Source: Brevibacillus humidisoli
GTDB lineage: Bacteria > Bacillota > Bacilli > Brevibacillales > Brevibacillaceae
Assembly (NCBI RefSeq): GCF_020923435.1
Contig: NZ_CP087263.1
Location: forward strand, 4,111,970 to 4,175,969
DNA: 64,000 nt
Reading direction: 5' to 3'
In this document: positions 60,138-64,000 of the stretch, piece after piece
How the letters are laid out: each line of letters starts with the position of its first letter
Position numbering within the stretch: position 1 is the stretch's first letter
Position numbers and translations under genes: made by a program
The notes under the pieces: model-generated
What the model saw: the letters and a program-made list of their open reading frames with translations, nothing else
What the model was told of the DNA's origin: nothing
Database searches by the model: none

Positions 60138-63001
60138 TCATCGTCATTGTCGCGGTCGTCATCGTTGTCACGGTCGTCGTCATCGTCATCGTCAGGTCTG
60201 TTCGACCCTCCCGAATCATCGTCCGAGACCAGTCCCGCGTCAATGCTCATGTTTTCCTCGTTCACACCGAGAACAATCGATTTTGTCCAACCTTTGCTAT
60301 CGGCATCCGAGTCGTCACTGCGGTCGTTACCTTCTTCCCGATCGGTAAATTCATAGTCATCGGGTAAAATGAAACGAATCCGGTAGGTGCCTGCCGAGAG
60401 TTCATCAAACTCATAGTAGCCTCTTTGCCCGTCAACCGTAGCGGTTTCCGTCGTTGCCACCAGATCCCCGTTCGCATCATAAAGCTTCACTTCAACACCA
60501 TTCTTGCCTTTTTCGTCCTCATCTTGTTTGCCGTCTTCATCTTTGTCGATCCAGACGGTATCACCCAGTTTTGCTTTTCCGCCTTCTGCATCCGCCGTAT
60601 AGACACCGGCGTCGATGGTCATATTGGCTTCATCGGCAGCGAGGACGATTGGTTTTGTCCAGCCTTCTTCGTTTGCGTTGGAGTCTGCGCTATCGTCTTC
60701 CCCTACTTCTGCCGTTGTATAGGTGTACCCGTCCGGCAGAATGAAGCGGATCAGATAGGTGCCCGCTGACAGTTGGTCAAACAGGTAGTACCCTGATTTT
60801 CCGTTGTGCGTCGCCGTCTTGGTTTGAGTGAGCAGATTGCCTGTGCCGTCGTACAGCTCGACCACCACATCATTTACACCTTCCTCATTGGCGTCCTGCA
60901 AGCCATCGTCGTTGGCATCGATCCATACGTAGTCGCCCAGTTTTCCTTTATTCGGAATGTAACCGGCATCGATGGTATGGTTCTTCTCTCCGTCCGCCAG
61001 AGTGACCGAACTGGATTGGCCTGTGGCAGGATCTGCATCGGAATCTTTCTCCGCATCGCCGCCCTGATTCCCTTTTGTCCACCCCTCATGGTGCAGGGAT
61101 GACCCGAAACGGATCACATATGTGCCCGGTTCGAGATTGGGGAACAGGTAATAGCCCGGGTTGCCGTCGAAGTCATCGCCTGTAAAGGTTTCCGCCAACA
61201 GATCCCCTTGGGCGTTTAGCAGCTGTACGGAAATGCCGTTGATGCCTGGTTCGCCATTATCCTGTATGCCGTTTTCATTTTGATCGGACCATACATAGTT
61301 GCCGATTTCCGCTTTCGGGCTTTCATAGATTTCAATACCCACCTTCGGCGGTTCTGCAGGCAGCAGCTTCTGCCCGGAAACGGTCTCCAGCATGTAGCCA
61401 AAAGAGTTCCAGGCCACCTCTCCCCCTGTTGGGGCACCTACCGGAGCACGCATCGGCCACTGCATTTCCAGCTCATCGTTCGGTTCCAGGATATAATCAG
61501 GATCGAACACGAACTTCAGGGCGTTCACAGTGGTGATGTCGTTCGGGAGTGTTTCCTGCCATTCACCGTTATCGGCACCTGTGAGAGGGTTCATCGTAAC
61601 ATTCGATGTCGTCGAATAGTAAACCGTCACATAATCCGGCACGCTCACCGGCCCGACCAGGATCGGCCCCCATTCACTCTGGCGGCTGCCGTTGGTGGAG
61701 ACAACACCTCTATCGCCAATCCGCGGCAGAGAATCGATGATCACCAGATTTTTGACTGACTCATTGCCCACATTGGTAATGATCAGCTTGTAGTTGGCAA
61801 TACCGCCGGGAGCGGTTTCCCCAGTATCCGGATAACGGGACCAGTCACTGTCCAATTCCCCTTTGATCCACATCACCGATTGAATCGAGGCATTTGCCGA
61901 GACGGTTACTTTTGAGGTGCGTTCGATCACATACTTGCCGTCAGGTGGTTTGCAGTCAGGGCATTTGGAGTAGGTGAAGTCAACATCGTTCAGGTAAGGA
62001 TCATCCGATGTAACCTGCACCTTGTTTACCACTTCACCTGACGAGGTTCCTGGCTTCACTTTGGCACGCAGCGCGATCACAAGCGATTCGCCTGGAGGCA
62101 GTGTGCTGTTCTCCCAGTGCCAGGTCAGTTTCTTGCTGCCGTCGTCAAGGTCCTCGCTGTTAAACGTGGGCTGTAGAAAGTCAGCCGGCGCGTCGGTCAT
62201 TGACCAGCTATCTTCAGCGAGCTCCAGCTCAGCTGGCAAAATGTCCGTCAACAGCGGGTTGGTCAAGTCCGCACTTCCGTGAGAGCTGTTATCCAACTTG
62301 AGGGTATAGGTGACTTCCTCTGTTGGGTTAAGCGAAGAACGGCTTGCCGTTTTTTCCAGATCCACCAACGGTCGATCTTGTACAACCTCAATCGTGGAAG
62401 AGTCTGCGGCATTCTTGGTCTGCCCTGCGAACTCATACTCGAGAGTCGCCGTGTTGGTGATTTCTTTCGCTTCATCCGGACCTACGGGCAAATCTGCCGG
62501 CACACGATAGGTCATTTCGAACGCGCTTCTCTGGATGAAGTTAATCGGGAGATCGGCAAACTCAAACTTAACGCCTTTGATCTTCCCTGCTAGTTCACCG
62601 CTGACGGTTAACGTCTCGCTGGAGGAAGCGGAAACACCAGTTTTCCAGACCTGCCAGCTGGTTGCGTCCGTGCTCTTGGTATAGTAAATGTCATACGTTT
62701 GGATACCGGAGAACGTGGCTGTTTTCAATGCTTCCAGATCCAACTGGATATCATTGATCTCCCCTATAGCAGGATCAGTGGATACAGCCTTGGTTGGTGT
62801 CATGTCGACAATCGTGGCAGTCGGTATGGTTTGGTTAGACTTGTTTTCAAAACCGTTAATCGTAAATGTAACCGTCTGCCCCGGAGATACCTCTTCGTTG
62901 TACCAGAAATGCCCCTTGTTGATGGAAGCACCCAAGTCCTCCGAACCGGTCTGGAATCCATGATCCACCTGTGCCGTCAGCGTTTGTACGTCCTCACCCA
63001 A
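60134..63001 (-). CDS. Surface protein, 3' part: DUF11 and SdrD-B repeats
   Basis: 955 residues in this frame. DUF11-like modules (LVDLEKTASRSSLNPTEEVT; YKLIITNVGNESVKNLVIID) are followed by three SdrD B-like domains (GNYVWSDQNENGIQDNGEPG; GDYVWIDANDDGLQDANEEG; GDTVWIDKDEDGKQDEDEKG), each with Asp-rich calcium loops and a GYY.F..L..GTY.IRF core. The tail is almost pure Asp/Asn/Arg (RPDDDDDDDRDNDDDRDNDD) and carries no LPXTG or other sortase signal. The first codons MGEDVQTL continue the upstream frame after a one-base offset at 62997-63008, so this is the 3' part of one larger gene. Confidence 0.85.
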   Translation of the reverse strand: MGEDVQTLTAQVDHGFQTGSEDLGASINKGHFWYNEEVSPGQTVTFTINGFENKSNQTIPTATIVDMTPTKAVSTDPAIGEINDIQLDLEALKTATFSGIQTYDIYYTKSTDATSWQVWKTGVSASSSETLTVSGELAGKIKGVKFEFADLPINFIQRSAFEMTYRVPADLPVGPDEAKEITNTATLEYEFAGQTKNAADSSTIEVVQDRPLVDLEKTASRSSLNPTEEVTYTLKLDNSSHGSADLTNPLLTDILPAELELAEDSWSMTDAPADFLQPTFNSEDLDDGSKKLTWHWENSTLPPGESLVIALRAKVKPGTSSGEVVNKVQVTSDDPYLNDVDFTYSKCPDCKPPDGKYVIERTSKVTVSANASIQSVMWIKGELDSDWSRYPDTGETAPGGIANYKLIITNVGNESVKNLVIIDSLPRIGDRGVVSTNGSRQSEWGPILVGPVSVPDYVTVYYSTTSNVTMNPLTGADNGEWQETLPNDITTVNALKFVFDPDYILEPNDELEMQWPMRAPVGAPTGGEVAWNSFGYMLETVSGQKLLPAEPPKVGIEIYESPKAEIGNYVWSDQNENGIQDNGEPGINGISVQLLNAQGDLLAETFTGDDFDGNPGYYLFPNLEPGTYVIRFGSSLHHEGWTKGNQGGDAEKDSDADPATGQSSSVTLADGEKNHTIDAGYIPNKGKLGDYVWIDANDDGLQDANEEGVNDVVVELYDGTGNLLTQTKTATHNGKSGYYLFDQLSAGTYLIRFILPDGYTYTTAEVGEDDSADSNANEEGWTKPIVLAADEANMTIDAGVYTADAEGGKAKLGDTVWIDKDEDGKQDEDEKGKNGVEVKLYDANGDLVATTETATVDGQRGYYEFDELSAGTYRIRFILPDDYEFTDREEGNDRSDDSDADSKGWTKSIVLGVNEENMSIDAGLVSDDDSGGSNRPDDDDDDDRDNDDDRDNDDE

Positions 63002-64000
63002 AGGGGGTAAACGTAGCCGTCACCTGGTTTACTGCCGTGTCATCGGGGAAATCTGCCGGGTATTGTACTTTTACCTTCAGCGTCTTCTCGTCTCTGGGGC
63101 TATCGCCCAAGTCCCAGGTAAGGGTATGTGCGTCCGGATCATAGACTCCTTTTGGCGAGGAAGCAGTAGGGTCCGAATCGTCATAGATTGCCCCCGGCGG
63201 CAGCGTATCGACGATCGTCACATCGGTGATGTCGAGAGCACCAGTAGATGAGCTGTTTTCCGAGAAAACAATCTCGTACTCCACTTCCGAACCTTTCATC
63301 GGATCGGGAAGAGGGCGGATTTTTTCTTTGGTGAGCTGCCAGTCCGCATTTGCCTCCGCGGTAACCGAAACATCGTTTGAAGGCTGCTCTTTGGGCTCTC
63401 CTTCGATCGTTGCTTCAAATGTACAATGCGCGGTTGCTGTGGTACCATTCGGTGTCTCGTAGTTAGGGAACCTTGCTTTTACGGTTAGGATACCAGTGGA
63501 ACCCGCGGGCAGCTTGTCGTTTTCAAACCCGAAGGTAATGGTATTTGTTGCATCGTCAAAGGTTCCATGCGAAATATCGCTGTCGATGTGCGATACGTAC
63601 TCGACACCCTGCGGAATCTCAAATACGATTTTCGGGGTTTCAAACTCGTACTGCATCGTGCTGGAAACGCTGTATCGGATCGTGTATTCAAACGTTTCCC
63701 CCGCTTTTACGTTTGTCTTGTTTACAGCAAGGTCAAGTACGATAAGTTCATCAGATGGTTCGGTTGCTAGCGGGGTTTCTAGATCGCCCGTTGGCGGGGT
63801 TTCTGGATCGCCCGTCGTCGGGGTTTCTGGATCCTCCGTTGGCGGGGGTTCTGGATCGCCCGTCGTCGGGGTTTCTGGATCCTCCGTTGTCGGCGTTTCT
63901 GGATCGCCCGTCGGCGGCGTTTCCGGAACCTCGGTCGTCGGCGCATCCGTTTGATCCGTCGTCGACGTATCCGGTTCGTCCGCACTCGGACTTGCTAATT
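62994..64000 (-). CDS. Surface protein, 5' part (partial, frame broken at 62994)
   Basis: Open from the window edge. A low-complexity Pro/Thr/Glu/Asp region (63775-63960) leads into beta-sandwich DUF11-like modules (LVLDLAVNKTNVKAGETFEY-like start, FETPKIVFEIPQGVEYVSHI, DVTIVDTLPPGAIYDDSDPT). It stops in TFTPFG at a run of C5-T3-G3 on the coding strand. One base fewer gives TFTPLGEDVQ and joins the 955-residue frame. The true start and any signal peptide lie beyond 64000. Confidence 0.8.
   Translation of the reverse strand, partial: LASPSADEPDTSTTDQTDAPTTEVPETPPTGDPETPTTEDPETPTTGDPEPPPTEDPETPTTGDPETPPTGDLETPLATEPSDELIVLDLAVNKTNVKAGETFEYTIRYSVSSTMQYEFETPKIVFEIPQGVEYVSHIDSDISHGTFDDATNTITFGFENDKLPAGSTGILTVKARFPNYETPNGTTATAHCTFEATIEGEPKEQPSNDVSVTAEANADWQLTKEKIRPLPDPMKGSEVEYEIVFSENSSSTGALDITDVTIVDTLPPGAIYDDSDPTASSPKGVYDPDAHTLTWDLGDSPRDEKTLKVKVQYPADFPDDTAVNQVTATFTPFG
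63775..63960 (-). repeat. Tandem 24-bp repeats encoding an 8-residue PTxDPETP unit
   Basis: About six units of [PT]T[GE]DPE[TP]P in a row (TGDPETP, TTEDPETP, TTGDPEPP, PTEDPETP, TTGDPETP, PTGDLETP). DNA repeats are nearly identical, so copy number is likely to vary between strains. It would form an extended stalk before the folded domains. Confidence 0.8.

Noticed and set aside
63775-63960. CRISPR or intergenic satellite from the 24-bp repeats
   Set aside because: The repeats are directly adjacent, in frame and encode PTxDPETP units within the surface protein.

Overview
The window reads as chromosome of a spore-forming, low-to-mid GC Gram-positive of the order Bacillales, most probably Brevibacillus or a close Paenibacillaceae relative. 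The evidence is gene content. There is a kdgR-kdgK pair, an opuA glycine betaine system, a yclNOPQ petrobactin system, a yheI-yheH (bmrC-bmrD) transporter pair, a CotF-type spore coat protein and uppP. Shine-Dalgarno sequences are strong, TTG and GTG starts are common, and promoters are SigA-like. I saw no rRNA, tRNA, CRISPR array or prophage.

Layout. 1-3045 (minus): 2-keto-3-deoxygluconate operon start, then an HTH-TPR regulator with a 41-residue exported peptide directly behind it, which looks like an RNPP peptide-signalling cassette. 3405-4432: a frameshifted YugO-type potassium channel. 4528-4687: a 160-bp MITE-like element. 4715-10420: tctABC and a PrpF-family isomerase, with a divergent LysR regulator. 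10588-16730: AGCS symporter, RecQ, HelD and, between recQ and helD, a short minus-strand transcription unit. 16842-20910: two glycine-betaine binding proteins around opuAA-AB-AC. 21006-28443: an exported protein, two GyrI-like proteins, a half-size ABC exporter, MarR with a truncated MFS pump, WrbA and a small ORF. 28415-32361: Fur-controlled yclNOPQ. 32518-33825: an MFS transporter.

33837-38086 is the rearranged part. Acetyltransferase-like paralogs occur as a duplicated two-gene unit. One unit carries a deletion-fusion, and an IS1182-family element sits inside one copy of a palindrome found four times. A 23-codon gene with an excellent ribosome binding site ends the region. It is followed by a frameshifted MalT-type LuxR regulator (38087-40677).

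40941-46008: small heat-shock protein, CotF, a GHL10-type glycoside hydrolase, an APC permease and a flavin reductase. 46244-50642 is a two-component system, BcrAB-like ABC transporter and UppP: a bacitracin or cell-envelope stress module. 50812-51555 is a TipA/Mta-like MerR regulator. 51807-52931 is a chromosomal ParM-like actin. 53128-57319 is yheH-yheI with a leader peptide and two attenuators. 57451-59664 is an MmyB-type regulator divergent from a solitary fabF. The window ends in a large surface protein with DUF11 and SdrD-B domains, broken by a frameshift and running off the right edge.

Several genes are broken (yugO, the LuxR regulator, the Sdr-like protein, a DHA2 pump, a VOC protein, an acetyltransferase pair). 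Three of these differ from an intact frame by a single base, so base-level error has to be excluded before calling them decay.
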